NCBI GenBank assembly: GCA_964430505.1
Contig: CAYSGH010000007.1
Span: 30,529-94,528 of the forward strand
DNA from: UBA6176 sp032119375
GTDB lineage: Bacteria; Verrucomicrobiota; Verrucomicrobiia; Limisphaerales; UBA9464
DNA length: 64,000 nt
Direction: 5' to 3'
Shown here: in pieces, positions 17,793 to 26,726 of the stretch
How the letters are laid out: each line of letters opens with the position of its first letter
Numbering within the stretch: the stretch's first letter is position 1
Program-made: the position numbers and the translations under genes
The notes under the pieces: generated by a model
The model's database searches: none
What the model saw: only the letters and a program-made list of their open reading frames with translations
What the model was told of the DNA's origin: nothing

Positions 17793-18194
17793 ATGGCGAC
17801 GAACCGGAGGCGCGGCGAGGGCGTGGTGGGCCTGGGGACGGTGGTTCGGGCGCTGCTGTTGAGCGGGCTGATCGCGGGGCTCGGTGTGCACTATGTGCGG
17901 ATGCACGCGGAGCAACTGGCCATGGGGCGCCGGATCACGGAGTTGGAGAAGCAGGAGCAGGCCTACTCGCACGAGCTCGGCCAGGGGCGTGCCCTGTTGA
18001 ACGAGATGCTGACGCGGCCGCGCTTGCTGGAGGCAGTACAGCGGTTTGGCCTGCCGTTGGTGACGCCGGCGCCGTCGCAGAGGCTCAACATTGAGGTGGC
18101 CGAGCCCACGGCTTGGGCTCCCGCTGCCGCGTCGGCGGGCGCATGGCGCGGGAGCGTGGCGCGGCCCGTTGCGGCCTTGGGGGCACCCCGCTGA
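17793..18194 (+). CDS. ftsL: FtsL-like cell division protein
   Basis: 133 residues with a short basic N-terminus, one membrane segment (about 17-33) and a helical, charged stretch (about 40-72, RRITELEKQEQAYSHELGQG) able to form a coiled coil. The C-terminal tail is Ala/Pro-rich. Sequence conservation of FtsL is weak, so the call rests on this topology and on position between rsmH and ftsI. FtsL is a bitopic divisome protein that works with FtsB and FtsQ to activate FtsW/FtsI. The start is two bases after the rsmH stop. Confidence 0.8.
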   Translation: MATNRRRGEGVVGLGTVVRALLLSGLIAGLGVHYVRMHAEQLAMGRRITELEKQEQAYSHELGQGRALLNEMLTRPRLLEAVQRFGLPLVTPAPSQRLNIEVAEPTAWAPAAASAGAWRGSVARPVAALGAPR

Positions 18195-18210
18195 GGGACA
18201 AGGGGGGCGC

Positions 18211-20334
18211 ATGGCCATGGAAGCCGACGTCATGGGGGGGCGACTGCGGGCGGTGTCCTGGGTGCTTGGACTGGTCTTGGCGGGCCTAGCGGCACGGCTG
18301 GTGCAGGTGCAATGCCTGAGTCCGATGGAGCTGCGGCCCGGGGAGGGGACGCAGCAGAGGCTGGTGCGGCCGGCGCTTCGGGGGAAGATCCTGGATGCGC
18401 GCGGCCTAGTGATGGCGCAGAGCCAGTGGCTGCAAGACCTGTATGCGGACCCGGTGGTCGTGGGGACGAACGCGGCGTGGTTGGCGGGTTTCGTGGGCCG
18501 GGCGTTTGGGGTGGATCCGCGGGAGGTTGAGGCGCGGCTGACGGCGCGCCGGGTGGAGCGGGTGGTGAGGACGGTGGAGTTCGTGGGCGGCATCTGGGTG
18601 ACGAACGTGGCGACCCGGGCCTATACGAATCGCGCGGTGCTGGTGTTGACGAACGTCGAGGAGGCGGCGTTCGAGCGGTACCGGGAGATGTTGCGGGAAG
18701 CCAAGTTGCCGCGGATGGAGGATCTGGAGCGCGAGGTGGAGGTGTCGCAGGAGTTGATGCCCAGGCCGCTGGAGCGCCTTCGGTTGCTGGCCACGGGGCG
18801 GCGCGGGGACTTGCGGGAGCAGGCGGGTCGGCTGCGTGCGCTGCGCACGGAGCAGGCGGGGTTGCGCGACCAGAAGAAGTCCATCGAGGTAAACGGCATC
18901 TTTGGGATGCCGGTGGAGCACCGGAGCTACCCGTTGGGTTCCGCGGCGGTGCATGTGCTGGGGCACGTCACGAACGGCTTCGTGACGAACGAGAACGTGG
19001 TTCGGCACCAGCGGTACCTGAGGCGCGGGGTGGGCGCGGTGGGGATCGAGGCGAAGCATGAATCGGCGTTGATGGGGGTGCCTGGGTTGGTGGAGACGCG
19101 AGTGGCGCGGGGGCGCGAGCTGGTGAGCATGAGGGGCCGGGACCTTGCGCCTCGGGACGGGCTCAACGTGCGGCTGACGCTGGACGCGCACCTGCAAAGC
19201 ATCGTGGAGCAGGCAATGGACGAGGGGGTGGCGGCGATCTCGCCGGAGAAGCTGGTGTGCATCGTTGTGCGACCCTCGACCGGCGAGATCCTGGCGATGG
19301 CGAACCGGCCCTGCTACGACCCGAACCGGCTCTGGGAGGCGCGCTCGGACGGCCTGCCCAACTGGGCGTTTGGCATGGGGACGGACCCGGGCTCGACGTT
19401 CAAGATGGTGACCTATGCGGCGGCGCTGGACCTGGGGATGGCGACGTTGGACGGCATGGTGAACTGCCATGGCGGCACGTGGCAGCCGTCGGTGGTGGGG
19501 CGCTCGTCTGGAAGGCCGGTTCGGGACGTGGAGGGCCATGGGCTGGGCGTGGTCACGTGGGAGGAGGCGTTTGCGAAGTCCTCGAACGTGGCAGCCGCGC
19601 AACTGGGCCTTGGGATGCGACCGGACCAGATGCTGGATTACATCCGGCGCTTTGGATTCCTGGCGCGCACGGGGGTTCTTGCCCCGGGGCCGAGCCGCCA
19701 TGGGGGCGAGTCGGCGGGCTGGATCGAGCGGCCGGACCGGATGAGCGTGGAGCGGCAGGGGCGGCTTTCGTATGGCTACGGCATCCTGGTGACGCCGATC
19801 CAGACGGCGATGGCGGCGGCGGCGATTGCCAACGACGGCGTCCGCATGAAGCCACTGCTGGTGCGCTCGCTGGAGGAGCCAGACGGCACGGTGGTCGCGC
19901 GGTACGAGCCGGAGGTGGCGGCCCGCGTGATGAAGCCGGAGACGGCGGTGCAGATGCGTCGGGCGATGCGGGCGGTGGTGCAGAACGGGACGGCGAAGGC
20001 GGTGGCGATGGAGGACTTCGAGGTGGCGGGCAAGACCGGGACGGCCCACCAGTTCGTGGACGGGAAGCAAAGCTCGGAGAAGTACGTGTCCACGTTCGTT
20101 GGGTTTCTTCCAGCGGACCGGCCGGAGCTGTGCATCCTGGTGCTGGCGCACTCACCGGAGAAGCGGGGGCCGGGCTCCTATTTTGGAGGCAAGGCGTGCG
20201 GCCCGATCTTCAAGTCCGTGGCCCGCCATGCCGCGAACCACCTCGGGCTGGTTCCCAACGTGCGGACCAACGATGCGTCGCCGGTCGCGCGCGGGCCGGG
20301 CATCACGCCGATGCCCGCGAACCGAACCCACTGA
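18211..20334 (+). CDS. ftsI: Class B penicillin-binding protein (septal transpeptidase)
   Basis: 707 residues, somewhat longer than usual FtsI (about 590). One N-terminal membrane anchor (about 13-32) precedes the PBP dimerisation domain and the transpeptidase domain. All active-site motifs are intact: STFK at 395-398 with the acylated Ser, SSN at 457-459 and KTG starting at K608 (VAGKTGTAHQ). No PASTA domain. It crosslinks septal peptidoglycan in the periplasm with FtsW. The extra length lies mainly in the region between about 110 and 230, before the HVTNGFVTNENVV segment. The start at 18211 has AAGGGGGG just upstream; a longer reading from 18091 would overlap ftsL and lacks support. Confidence 0.93.
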   Translation: MAMEADVMGGRLRAVSWVLGLVLAGLAARLVQVQCLSPMELRPGEGTQQRLVRPALRGKILDARGLVMAQSQWLQDLYADPVVVGTNAAWLAGFVGRAFGVDPREVEARLTARRVERVVRTVEFVGGIWVTNVATRAYTNRAVLVLTNVEEAAFERYREMLREAKLPRMEDLEREVEVSQELMPRPLERLRLLATGRRGDLREQAGRLRALRTEQAGLRDQKKSIEVNGIFGMPVEHRSYPLGSAAVHVLGHVTNGFVTNENVVRHQRYLRRGVGAVGIEAKHESALMGVPGLVETRVARGRELVSMRGRDLAPRDGLNVRLTLDAHLQSIVEQAMDEGVAAISPEKLVCIVVRPSTGEILAMANRPCYDPNRLWEARSDGLPNWAFGMGTDPGSTFKMVTYAAALDLGMATLDGMVNCHGGTWQPSVVGRSSGRPVRDVEGHGLGVVTWEEAFAKSSNVAAAQLGLGMRPDQMLDYIRRFGFLARTGVLAPGPSRHGGESAGWIERPDRMSVERQGRLSYGYGILVTPIQTAMAAAAIANDGVRMKPLLVRSLEEPDGTVVARYEPEVAARVMKPETAVQMRRAMRAVVQNGTAKAVAMEDFEVAGKTGTAHQFVDGKQSSEKYVSTFVGFLPADRPELCILVLAHSPEKRGPGSYFGGKACGPIFKSVARHAANHLGLVPNVRTNDASPVARGPGITPMPANRTH

Positions 20335-20335
20335 C

Positions 20336-21664
20336 ATGCTGCTCCAGGAAATCCTCCCCTTGTTGCCGGACGCGCGCTTCGACGCGGGCCACGTGCGTCG
20401 CGCGACGGGCCGGGCGTTGCATGGCGTCTCGGTGGACCCTCGGTTGTCGGGGCCCGGGATGGTGTTCGTGTCCTTGCCCGAGCGCGCGCGGAGCAACCCG
20501 TTCGAGGCCTGTGCCGCCCAGGAGCGGGGCGCAAGCGTGGTGGTGCGGGAGCGGTCAGATCCCACGGGGGCTCCCCCGGGGGTGTTGTGTATCGAGGTGG
20601 AGGATGCGCGGCGGGCGTATGGCTTGCTGGCGTCCGCGCTGCATGGCCACCCGTCGCGGCGGCTGACGGTGTTGGGGGTTGCAGGACAGCCCCGGTGGCG
20701 GGAGCGGGTCGCGGGGTTGTTGGCGGCGTTGCTCGAGGCGACGGGGGATGCGTGCGCATGGTTCTCGGGGCGGTCCCTCGCGGCAGGCGAGCGGCGGGTT
20801 CCATGGGATGCGGCGGGGGTGGAGGCCGGTCGCCTGCAGGCGGAGTTGGAGCGGCATGCGGGCGCGGGCGGGCGGGCGTGCGTGCTGGAGCTGGGGACGG
20901 GTGCGCTGGGGCTCGATGCGGCGCATGGGGTCGAGTTTCGGATGCTGCGCGAGGCGGTGCCCGGGGAGAACGGCGGGCTGGAGGCACAGCGATTGTCGGC
21001 CCGGGGAACGGTGGCGCGCTGGGAGGGGCCGGGGCGGGGACGGGCGTTGTTGACGCCATTGGTGGGGCGCTCCCAGGCCGCCGCGCTCGGGCAGGCGCTG
21101 GCATGGATGCGGGAACTGGGCTTCGACGCTGCGCCGCTGGCCTCGGCGTCGGCCTCGCTGGCGGGCCTGCCGGGTTGGATGGAGCCGGTAACGATGGGGC
21201 AGAGGTTTGGGGTCCTCGTGGATGGGGCGGACGAGCGTGCAGCCTTGGAGGAGGCCATGGCGGACGCCCGGGAACTGGCGTCGGGACGGCTGGTGGTGGT
21301 GACCGGGCCGCACCCGGGGCTTGGGATGGACGCGGCCCGTGATCTGGCGCGTGCGGCGGGTGGGGGCGCGGATGACGTGGTGGTGACCTCGGATGATCTT
21401 TCGGGCGAGGCATGGCAGGAGCGCGGCCCGCAGTTTGCATCGTGGGCGTCGGCGATGGGTTGCACGGTGGGATGCGAGCCGGACCGGCACCGGGCGTTGG
21501 CCCGAGCCTTGCGCATGGGGCGCCCGGGGGATGTGGTGGTCTTGGCGGGGAAGGGGCGTCGTCCGGTGCAGGTGGTGGGGCCGACGCGCATGCCTTGGGA
21601 TGATGCGGCGCATGCCCGGGCGGCGTTGGCGGGCATGGGGCACGTCGGGGGAGGGTGGGAATGA
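20336..21664 (+). CDS. Degenerate MurE-like protein (probable pseudoenzyme)
   Basis: 442 residues (MurE is usually about 490). It occupies the murE slot between ftsI and murF and shares murE's outline: an N-terminal domain (GVSVDPRLSGPGMVFV), a middle domain and a C-terminal domain whose end (LAGKGRRPVQVVGPTRMPWDD, 403-423) matches the MurE 'AGKGHE...R..FDD' block. The catalytic motifs are gone. The P-loop position reads LGVAGQPRWRERVA (113-126) instead of GTNGKT(T). The EVSSHAL motif is ELGTGAL. The DHLDYH and carbamylated-Lys segment is missing after about residue 200. The DNPR substrate motif reads SDDLSG (352-357). The frame is intact and overlaps murF by ATGA, so it is translated rather than decayed. 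It probably cannot add the third stem amino acid; a structural or regulatory role is inference. Confidence 0.8.
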   Translation: MLLQEILPLLPDARFDAGHVRRATGRALHGVSVDPRLSGPGMVFVSLPERARSNPFEACAAQERGASVVVRERSDPTGAPPGVLCIEVEDARRAYGLLASALHGHPSRRLTVLGVAGQPRWRERVAGLLAALLEATGDACAWFSGRSLAAGERRVPWDAAGVEAGRLQAELERHAGAGGRACVLELGTGALGLDAAHGVEFRMLREAVPGENGGLEAQRLSARGTVARWEGPGRGRALLTPLVGRSQAAALGQALAWMRELGFDAAPLASASASLAGLPGWMEPVTMGQRFGVLVDGADERAALEEAMADARELASGRLVVVTGPHPGLGMDAARDLARAAGGGADDVVVTSDDLSGEAWQERGPQFASWASAMGCTVGCEPDRHRALARALRMGRPGDVVVLAGKGRRPVQVVGPTRMPWDDAAHARAALAGMGHVGGGWE

Positions 21665-23058
21665 TGGATGCGCGGGACATGGGCTGGTGCGTGCGCGCGA
21701 CGGCGGGAGTTTTGGCGCAGGGCGACGAGGCCCAGCGGGTCACGGGCGTGCGCACGGACTCACGTCGCGTGGGGCCCGGGGACGTGTTCGTGGCATTGCG
21801 AGGCGAGCGGTTTGACGGCCATGCCTTCGTGGGTGCGGTTGCAGGGCTTGGGGTGGCGGGGGTGGTGGTGGAGGCGGGTTGGGAGGGGTCGGTCCCGAAG
21901 GGCGTGGCGGCCTTGCGGGTTGCGGACACGCGCGTTGCGCTGGGGCGGTTGGCTGCGGCGTACCGTGCCGAGTTGGCGGCGACGGTGGTTGCGGTGGCGG
22001 GGTCGAATGGAAAAACGACGACGAAGGAATTGTTGGGGCGCGTTCTGGAGTCAATCGGGCCGGTCTGGTGGAGCGCGGCGAGCTTCAACAATGACGTTGG
22101 GGTGCCCTTGAGCCTTCTGGAAGGGAGCGGGTTGCATCGGGTGGGAGTCCTGGAGGCGGGCACGAACCACCCCGGCGAGCTCGCGCCGTTGCTGGGATGG
22201 ATGCGGCCGCAGGTGGGGGTATTGACGAGCATTGGGAGGGAGCACCTTGAGTTCTTCGGGGATGAGCGTGGCGTGGCCCGGGAGGAGGGGGCGTTGGCCG
22301 AGGCGGTCGGCCCGGGGGGATTGCTGGTGATGCAGGGGGACCATGCCTATGCGGACGAAATCGCAGGGCGGTGTGCGGGGCATGTGGTGCGGTATGGAAC
22401 GGGCGGGACCAATGACTGGCGCGTGACGGGTTCGCGGAGCCTTTGGGAGGGCGAGGAGTTTGAGGTGCAGGGTGGCGGCCCCGGCTGGGACGGGACGTGG
22501 CGGGTGGGGGTGCCGGGCCGGGTGATGGCGTCCAACGCGACGGCCGCCTTGGTGGTGGCCCGGGAGCTTGGGGTGAAGCCGGAGGAGGCGCGGTTGGCGT
22601 TGGCGGGCTTTCATGCGCCGGAGAGGCGGATGTCGGTCCGGGTGGCGGGCGGCGTGCGCGTCCTGGACGATTGCTACAACGCGAACGCGGACTCGGTGGC
22701 GGCGGCGTTGGAAACGTTGGGGCGGCTGCCGTGCGAGGGGAGGCGGGTGGCGGTATTGGGGGACATGGCGGAGCTGGGCGCGGCAAGCGAGGCGGCCCAC
22801 GTCGAGGTGGGGCGGTGCGCCGCGGCAGGGGTGGACGCGCTGGTGTGCGTGGGGCGTTGGTCGGGGGTGATGGCCGGTGCGGCACGCGCGGCCGGGCTGG
22901 GTCGTGTGACTGAGCACGCGGCCGTCGAGGGGGCGCTGGAGGTCTTGCAGGGGATGTTGGGCGAGGGGGATGCGATCCTGGTGAAGGGATCGCGGTCGTC
23001 GCGGATGGAACGGGTGACGGAGGGGTTGCTGGGGCGAAGGGGAGGGGGCTCATGTTGA
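21661..23058 (+). CDS. murF: UDP-MurNAc-tripeptide--D-Ala-D-Ala ligase
   Basis: 465 residues, normal for MurF, the cytoplasmic ATP-dependent ligase that adds D-Ala-D-Ala to the muramyl tripeptide. The P-loop is intact (AGSNGKTTTKELL, 113-125), followed by SFNNDVGVPLSLL, EAGTNHPGEL and TSIGREHLEFFG. The C-terminal domain has the DDCYNANADSV block and GDMAELG. At residue 209 a Glu stands where the family usually has the carbamylated Lys (GVAREEGAL against GVAKAKGEI). The carboxylate might replace the carbamate, but this needs checking. The ATG at 21661 overlaps the stop of the MurE-like gene. The stop overlaps mraY by seven bases. Confidence 0.93.
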   Translation: MMDARDMGWCVRATAGVLAQGDEAQRVTGVRTDSRRVGPGDVFVALRGERFDGHAFVGAVAGLGVAGVVVEAGWEGSVPKGVAALRVADTRVALGRLAAAYRAELAATVVAVAGSNGKTTTKELLGRVLESIGPVWWSAASFNNDVGVPLSLLEGSGLHRVGVLEAGTNHPGELAPLLGWMRPQVGVLTSIGREHLEFFGDERGVAREEGALAEAVGPGGLLVMQGDHAYADEIAGRCAGHVVRYGTGGTNDWRVTGSRSLWEGEEFEVQGGGPGWDGTWRVGVPGRVMASNATAALVVARELGVKPEEARLALAGFHAPERRMSVRVAGGVRVLDDCYNANADSVAAALETLGRLPCEGRRVAVLGDMAELGAASEAAHVEVGRCAAAGVDALVCVGRWSGVMAGAARAAGLGRVTEHAAVEGALEVLQGMLGEGDAILVKGSRSSRMERVTEGLLGRRGGGSC

Positions 23059-24188
23059 CGTACCTGGCAGATTGGATCCCGGTCGCCCCCTGGTCATTGC
23101 TGCGATACGTGACCGTGCGGGCCGGGGGCGCCCTGGTGACGTCGTTGTTGCTGTCGTGGTGGCTCGGCCCGCGGGTGATCGAGTGGCTTCGCGAACTGAA
23201 GTTTCGGCAGGAGTACCGGCCGAAGGACGCCGGCGGGGCGGGGGATGCAACGGGCGCGGCGGACGATCGCGCGAAGCGGGGGACGCCGACAATGGGGGGG
23301 ATCTTGGTGGTGCTGACGCTGGACGTTGCGGTGTTGTTGTGGGCGCGACCGGGACCCCTTGTGATGCTGGTGTTGCTGGTGTTGCTGGCGTTTGCGGCGC
23401 TGGGCTTGTACGACGACTGGACCAAGGTGTCGCGGCAAAACGCGGAGGGGATCTCGGGGAGGCTGAAGCTCGTGGTGCAGTTCGTGGTGGCGGGTGGCGT
23501 GGTGGCCTACCTGTGGGCCCTGCCCTCGACGGAGAAGCTGGTGACGGAGCTGCACGTGCCCTTTTTGCCGGCACGGCTGGCCTACTGGTCCGGGGGTGCC
23601 GCGGCGGTGGTGGCGTTGGCGACGTGCCTGCTGACGATCGTTGGGGCGAGCAACGCGGTGAACCTGACGGACGGGATGGATGGGTTGGCCATTGGGTGCA
23701 CGATCTTGTGCGCGGCGGTGCTGGCGTTGTTTTGCTACGTGGCGGGTCACGCGGAGATCGCGCGATACTTGCTGGTGCCTCGGGTTTCCGGGGCCGGGGA
23801 ACTCGCGGTGGTGTGCGCGGCGATGGTCGGGTCGGGCCTGGGGTTCTGGTGGTTCAACTGTCATCCAGCCCAGGTGTTCATGGGGGACACGGGGAGCCTG
23901 GCGCTAGGGGGTGCGCTGGGGACGGTGGCGGTGGCCGTGCATCAACCGCTGATGTTGGTGCTGGCGGGAGGGGTGTTCGTGGCGGAGGCGGTGAGCGTGG
24001 TGTTGCAGGTGGGGTGGTTCAAGTACACGCGCCTCCGGACGGGCACGGGCCGGCGCGTCCTGTTGATGTCCCCGCTGCACCATCATTTCCGGAAGAAGGG
24101 ATGGTCGGAGACGAAGGTGGTGACCCGCTTTTACATTGCTGGGATTTTGTGCGCGGTGGTGGCGTTGGGCACGCTGAAGATCCGATGA
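23052..24188 (+). CDS. mraY: Phospho-N-acetylmuramoyl-pentapeptide-transferase
   Basis: 378 residues, a multi-spanning membrane enzyme that transfers phospho-MurNAc-pentapeptide to undecaprenyl phosphate to make lipid I. Family signatures: KRGTPTMGGILVV, LYDDWTKVSRQNAEG (catalytic Asp pair), NLTDGMDGLAIG, FMGDTGSLALGGALG, and the C-terminal SPLHHHFRKKGWSE. About ten hydrophobic segments are visible. A short Gly/Ala insert (KDAGGAGDATGAADD) precedes the KRGTPTMGG motif. It overlaps murF at its start. Confidence 0.96.
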   Translation: MLTYLADWIPVAPWSLLRYVTVRAGGALVTSLLLSWWLGPRVIEWLRELKFRQEYRPKDAGGAGDATGAADDRAKRGTPTMGGILVVLTLDVAVLLWARPGPLVMLVLLVLLAFAALGLYDDWTKVSRQNAEGISGRLKLVVQFVVAGGVVAYLWALPSTEKLVTELHVPFLPARLAYWSGGAAAVVALATCLLTIVGASNAVNLTDGMDGLAIGCTILCAAVLALFCYVAGHAEIARYLLVPRVSGAGELAVVCAAMVGSGLGFWWFNCHPAQVFMGDTGSLALGGALGTVAVAVHQPLMLVLAGGVFVAEAVSVVLQVGWFKYTRLRTGTGRRVLLMSPLHHHFRKKGWSETKVVTRFYIAGILCAVVALGTLKIR

Positions 24189-24541
24189 AAGGCCTTGCGA
24201 ACATGGGCGCGGTCGGAAATGGACGGCGGCCTTGCGTGGCCCGGGCCGGGTGGATAGAACGGGTGGGTCGGGGCGCGCGGCGTGCGTCCGACGCGGCGGT
24301 GCGGACGGCGGCACCGCGTGGCGCGAATGCAATCATGACTCAACCGGTCCTCCGCGGTGCGTCCCAATGGGCGTGGCACGTGGGGGGCCATGTTGTTTTC
24401 CTCGCGGGTAGCGAGGGAGTTCCCGCTGGTGTCAGCCGGAAAAGATTTCGCCTTGGTCTTCCTTGGGGAGGGGCCGGGGTGGAAACGCGAAACCAATCCC
24501 ATCCCCGTGGGGGCGCGCACGCGCGTCCCGAGCATCCATGA
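24185..24541 (+). other. Doubtful 118-codon frame in the murD position
   Basis: Between mraY and the LysM gene there are about 350 bases. One open frame fills them exactly: its ATG overlaps the mraY stop (ATGA) and its stop overlaps the LysM start (ATGA). The predicted protein is Arg/Gly/Ala-rich, matches no family I know and resembles no Mur ligase. Third-position GC is clearly lower (roughly two thirds G or C by eye count) than in neighbouring genes, especially in the second half. It may be a small coupled gene, or non-coding DNA left after loss of murD. Confidence 0.3.
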
Positions 24542-25473
24542 GCACCCCGAATCCACTCGCCCCGCAAGGATCCCTGCTGGAGAAGCAGGGGCGCGGGCGT
24601 TCCTCGTTCCAGATCATTGGCTTCATTGGAGCGCTGCACGTCTTCGTGCTGTGCGCGCTCCTTTGGATTGGCTGCAAGCAGGACAAGCCCGCGGGCGCCT
24701 TGGACGGGCCCGACTCGGCCTTGCCTGGCCAGGACGGCGGGTTGCCCCCGGTGGCCGAGCCCCCGTCGGCCCTTAATCCCATCGCCACGAATCCGTTGCC
24801 GGCGACGGGCGCGAATCCGCCGCCTGTTGCCCCGCCCGTCGCGGGCGTGGGCGCGGACGGCTTGCCGCCGACTCCGGCGCCGGGGACGGCTCCCGCCGAG
24901 ACGCTGCCCTTGCCGGTTCCGAATATTCCGGGTGCGGGCGTTGGCCCGGATACCGGTGCCGATGCGACGGGTGGCGCCGCGCCGTCCGAGCACAAGGTCG
25001 TCTCCGGGGAAACGGGGGCGGTGATCGCCAAGAAGTACGGGGTGAGCGTCAAGGCCTTGCAGGCTGCCAACCCGAGCGTGAACTGGAACCGCATGAAGAT
25101 TGGCCAGGTCCTTGCCATTCCGTCCCCGACGGCCAAGGCGGCCGACGCGACGCCCGGTGTCCTGCCGGGGTCGGCGGACGGCGCGGCGGCGGGTGGATCC
25201 GGGGGTGGCTCGGCCGCGGAGGAGTCCTCCTCGTACACCGTTCGCCCCGGTGACACGGGCTCCAGGATCGCCAAGAAGTTCGGGGTGTCCTGGCGCAAGA
25301 TTCGTGACTTGAACGGGTTGACGTCGGACGGCCTCAAGCCCGGACAGAAGCTCAACATTCCCGCGAAGGGGGCCGCGACGGCACCTGCCCCGACGGGCGC
25401 GGCGGCCCCGGCGGCGGCTCCGGTGCCCGTGGCGCCGGTGGTGACGCCCTTGCCCTCGACGGGCGGGCGTTGA
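24538..25473 (+). CDS. Membrane-anchored protein with two LysM domains
   Basis: 311 residues. A short cytoplasmic start is followed by a hydrophobic segment at about 24-46 that ends in IGC; this is either a membrane anchor or an imperfect lipobox. A long Pro/Ala/Gly linker (about 50-150) leads to LysM 1 at about 152-196 (HKVVSGETGAVIAKKYGVS) and LysM 2 at about 232-279 (YTVRPGDTGSRIAKKFGVS). The tail is Ala/Pro-rich. LysM domains bind the glycan of peptidoglycan, so it probably links the membrane to the wall in the periplasm. Its place between mraY and ftsW, where murD usually sits, suggests a division- or wall-related role. I recall LysM genes in this position in other Verrucomicrobia but cannot confirm it here. 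Confidence 0.85.
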   Translation: MSTPNPLAPQGSLLEKQGRGRSSFQIIGFIGALHVFVLCALLWIGCKQDKPAGALDGPDSALPGQDGGLPPVAEPPSALNPIATNPLPATGANPPPVAPPVAGVGADGLPPTPAPGTAPAETLPLPVPNIPGAGVGPDTGADATGGAAPSEHKVVSGETGAVIAKKYGVSVKALQAANPSVNWNRMKIGQVLAIPSPTAKAADATPGVLPGSADGAAAGGSGGGSAAEESSSYTVRPGDTGSRIAKKFGVSWRKIRDLNGLTSDGLKPGQKLNIPAKGAATAPAPTGAAAPAAAPVPVAPVVTPLPSTGGR

Positions 25474-25559
25474 CGGGTGCGGTGGCTCGGGTGCGGCGGT
25501 GCGCGGCGGTGACGTGGCGCGGCGCCGAGCCCCGGTGACGTGGAGGCGGGCGTGCGACG

Positions 25560-26726
25560 ATGAAGACGTGGCTGATGCTGTTGTTGATGGCGGTGGGCTC
25601 CCTCGTTGCATTGAGCCTGACGGTATTGACGAGCGCGACGCTTCTCGACGCGCGTCCGGGGATGACGGTGGCCAGCCAGTGGGTGGCGTGCGGGGCCGGG
25701 GTGGGGTTGCTGCTGGCTGCGGCATCGATGGATTACCGGCGATGGATGCGCATGGCGTGGCCCTTGCTGGGAGTGACGCTGGTCCTGCTGGCATTGGTGC
25801 TGGTGTTCGGACGGGAGATCAACGGGGCGCGCCGTTGGTTGTGGGGAGTGCAGCCGGCCGAGTTGGCGAAGCTCGCGTTGATAGTCGTCCTCTCCCTGCA
25901 CGGGGCGCGGAATGCGACGGCGATGGCGCGTCCTGCGGCCTTTTTCTGGGGGACGCTGGTTCTGGCGGGGCCGTTGGTGACGTTGGTGCTGATGGAGCCG
26001 GATCGCGGGACTGGTGCCTTGCTCTTGGCCCTTTCGATGGTGCTGCTGTTCCTCGCCGGGGCGAGTTGGTGGATGGTGGCGGCGCCGGCCGTGGCGGGGG
26101 CGGCAGCATTGACGGCCATGATTGCCCTCAGCCCGATGGCCCGCGGTCGGATTGAGGCGTGGTTGCACCCAGAGCAGAACCCGAAGGCCTTCTTCCAGGT
26201 GCGGCGTGGGTTGCTGGCGTTTGGGTCCGGGGGCGTGGAAGGCACCGGGCTGGGAAAGGGCACGATGAAGTTCTCGGTGCCGGAGGTGCGGACGGACTTC
26301 ATCCTGCCTGCGGTGGGCGAGGAGCTGGGCTTGACCTTCACGTTGGCGGTGGTCGCGGGCTACCTGGCGATCCTGTGGTCGGGCTCGGCGATTGCGCTGC
26401 GTGCGCCCGACCGTTTTGGGCGGTTGATGGCGTCGGGCATCACCTTCCTGATTGCGATGCAGGCGGCCATCAACATTGGGGTGGTGACGGGCGTGATCCC
26501 CAACAAGGGAATGCCCCTGCCGTTCGTGAGCCGCGGGGGATCGAACCTGATGGTGCTGCTGACGATGGTGGGGATCCTGGCATCGATTGCGAAGGCCGCG
26601 GAGGAAGAGGGACCGGAGGCGGACGACGAGGCCGACGGGGGCGGTCCGCGGGCTGGCCGCAGTCGTGTGCGGGCACGGGCGCGCAATCCCTTCGGTCGGG
26701 ATGATGATTGGGTGGGGGCCTCATGA
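25560..26726 (+). CDS. ftsW: Lipid II polymerase / septal SEDS protein FtsW
   Basis: 388 residues with about ten membrane segments. SEDS-family motifs: GREINGARRWLWG, QPAELAKLALIV, the periplasmic KAFFQVRRGLLAFGSGGVEGTGLGKG, TDFILPAVGEELGL with the conserved acidic residues, NKGMPLPFVSRGGSNL near the C-terminus. FtsW polymerises septal glycan strands together with FtsI. The last 40 residues are a charged cytoplasmic tail. The start at 25560 has GGAGG about 14 bases upstream. The stop overlaps murG by ATGA. Confidence 0.95.
   Translation: MKTWLMLLLMAVGSLVALSLTVLTSATLLDARPGMTVASQWVACGAGVGLLLAAASMDYRRWMRMAWPLLGVTLVLLALVLVFGREINGARRWLWGVQPAELAKLALIVVLSLHGARNATAMARPAAFFWGTLVLAGPLVTLVLMEPDRGTGALLLALSMVLLFLAGASWWMVAAPAVAGAAALTAMIALSPMARGRIEAWLHPEQNPKAFFQVRRGLLAFGSGGVEGTGLGKGTMKFSVPEVRTDFILPAVGEELGLTFTLAVVAGYLAILWSGSAIALRAPDRFGRLMASGITFLIAMQAAINIGVVTGVIPNKGMPLPFVSRGGSNLMVLLTMVGILASIAKAAEEEGPEADDEADGGGPRAGRSRVRARARNPFGRDDDWVGAS

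Noticed and set aside
20178..22232. 684-codon minus-strand frame opposite ftsI, the murE-like gene and murF
   Set aside because: Very Pro/Ala/Arg-rich and without domains; it is the mirror of strong plus-strand codon bias in GC-rich DNA.
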